Below the pieces are notes generated by a model. It saw only the letters and a program-made list of their open reading frames with translations, had not been told where the DNA came from and made no database searches. Positions 15,752-15,828 of a DNA stretch of 15,828 nt are shown piece after piece (position 1 is the first letter of the stretch; the number at the start of each line of letters is the position of its first letter). The stretch is from Cyanobacteria bacterium UBA8803 (GTDB taxonomy: Bacteria > Cyanobacteriota > Cyanobacteriia > Cyanobacteriales > Coleofasciculaceae), in NCBI GenBank assembly GCA_003505715.1, contig DNXU01000162.1, forward strand, positions 4,122 to 19,949. The letters are read 5' to 3'. A program made the position numbers and the translations under genes.

Positions 15752-15827
15752 GAGCCGTGTGACGCGAAAGTGTCATGCACGGTTTTGAAAGGGAGGGTGA
15801 TAGGGCGACCTATCACTCGACCCTAAC
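15752..15827 (+). ncRNA. Group II intron domains V and VI
   Basis: Domain V starts at 15752 with the catalytic triad AGC at 15753-15755. GAGCCGTG pairs with CACGGTTTT, and the distal stem GACGC/GTGTC is capped by a GAAA tetraloop. Domain VI follows: GGG (15791-15793) pairs with CCC (15821-15823), GTGATAGG (15797-15804) pairs with CCTATCAC (15809-15816), and A15820 is bulged, eight bases from the 3' end. This is the expected branch-point position, and it places the 3' splice site after 15827. Confidence 0.92.
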
Positions 15828-15828
15828 A

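Larger units (their letters stand above)
13376..15827 (+). mobile_element. Group II intron, complete, inserted in sense orientation in tnpB
   Basis: The 5' end reads GTGCG directly after tnpB codons TAC GGT GAA AAA CCC GA. The 3' end is domain V, then domain VI with a bulged A, then CCCTAAC, giving a terminal AC. Length is 2452 bases. The ribozyme domains occupy 13376-13933, the encoded protein sits in domain IV, and domains V and VI close the element. Joining the exons gives CCC GA|A, restoring a glutamate codon in the expected GEKPE context. The protein resembles chloroplast-like class introns common in cyanobacteria. The element should self-splice from RNA with its maturase and retrohome by target-primed reverse transcription, using the HNH domain to cut the second strand. 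Confidence 0.93.
11800..15828 (+). mobile_element. IS200/IS605-type element with divergent tnpA and tnpB, interrupted by a group II intron (right end outside window)
   Basis: The layout is left-end hairpins (11820-11866), tnpA on the minus strand, a 90-bp divergent spacer, then tnpB on the plus strand, as in the IS605/IS608 arrangement. These elements move by single-strand excision using TnpA and end in subterminal hairpins without inverted repeats. The left boundary is approximate because no target tetra- or pentanucleotide could be fixed, and the right end lies beyond the window. No HIP1 octamer occurs after 11332. The element abuts nadE only 105 bp beyond its stop, without disrupting it. 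Confidence 0.8.

Overview
The window reads as chromosomal DNA from a cyanobacterium. Eleven perfect copies of the octamer GCGATCGC (HIP1) lie between 238 and 11332. There is also a heptanucleotide tandem repeat of the STRR type, a cyanobacterial-style serine/threonine kinase with a membrane anchor, a long pentapeptide-repeat protein, and a chloroplast-like group II intron.

Positions 1-7370 carry a same-strand (minus) run of six genes. In transcription order they are a family 4 glycosyltransferase, a membrane-anchored pentapeptide-repeat protein fused to a periplasmic-binding-protein-like domain, three sulfotransferases of visibly different subtypes, and a Ser/Thr kinase that leaves the window at its C-terminal end. 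Spacings are about 50-145 bp. One glycosyltransferase plus three sulfotransferases suggests making or modifying a sulfated glycan or other sulfated product; this is inferred from context, and no PAPS synthesis or polymer export gene is in view. Farther upstream on the same strand, after a 410-bp gap, is an MscS-type channel with a large helical insertion in its C-terminal domain.

Positions 9440-10019 are a non-coding divergent spacer. The plus-strand gene nadE (glutamine-dependent NAD+ synthetase, 10020-11771) follows. It carries a short, repeat-like in-frame insertion between conserved C-terminal segments.

Positions from about 11800 to the window end are nested mobile DNA. An IS200/IS605-type element has divergent tnpA (minus) and tnpB (plus). 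tnpA has lost the segment with the HUH catalytic motif. tnpB is interrupted near its 3' end by a complete group II intron (13376-15827) whose 5' boundary (GTGCG), EBS1-IBS1 pairing, domain V, domain VI branch-point A and 3' AC end can all be read. The intron encodes a reverse transcriptase/maturase/HNH protein. The window ends one base into the second tnpB exon. Without splicing TnpB would lack its last RuvC segment, so a self-splicing intron gates production of an RNA-guided nuclease inside an element whose own transposase looks dead.
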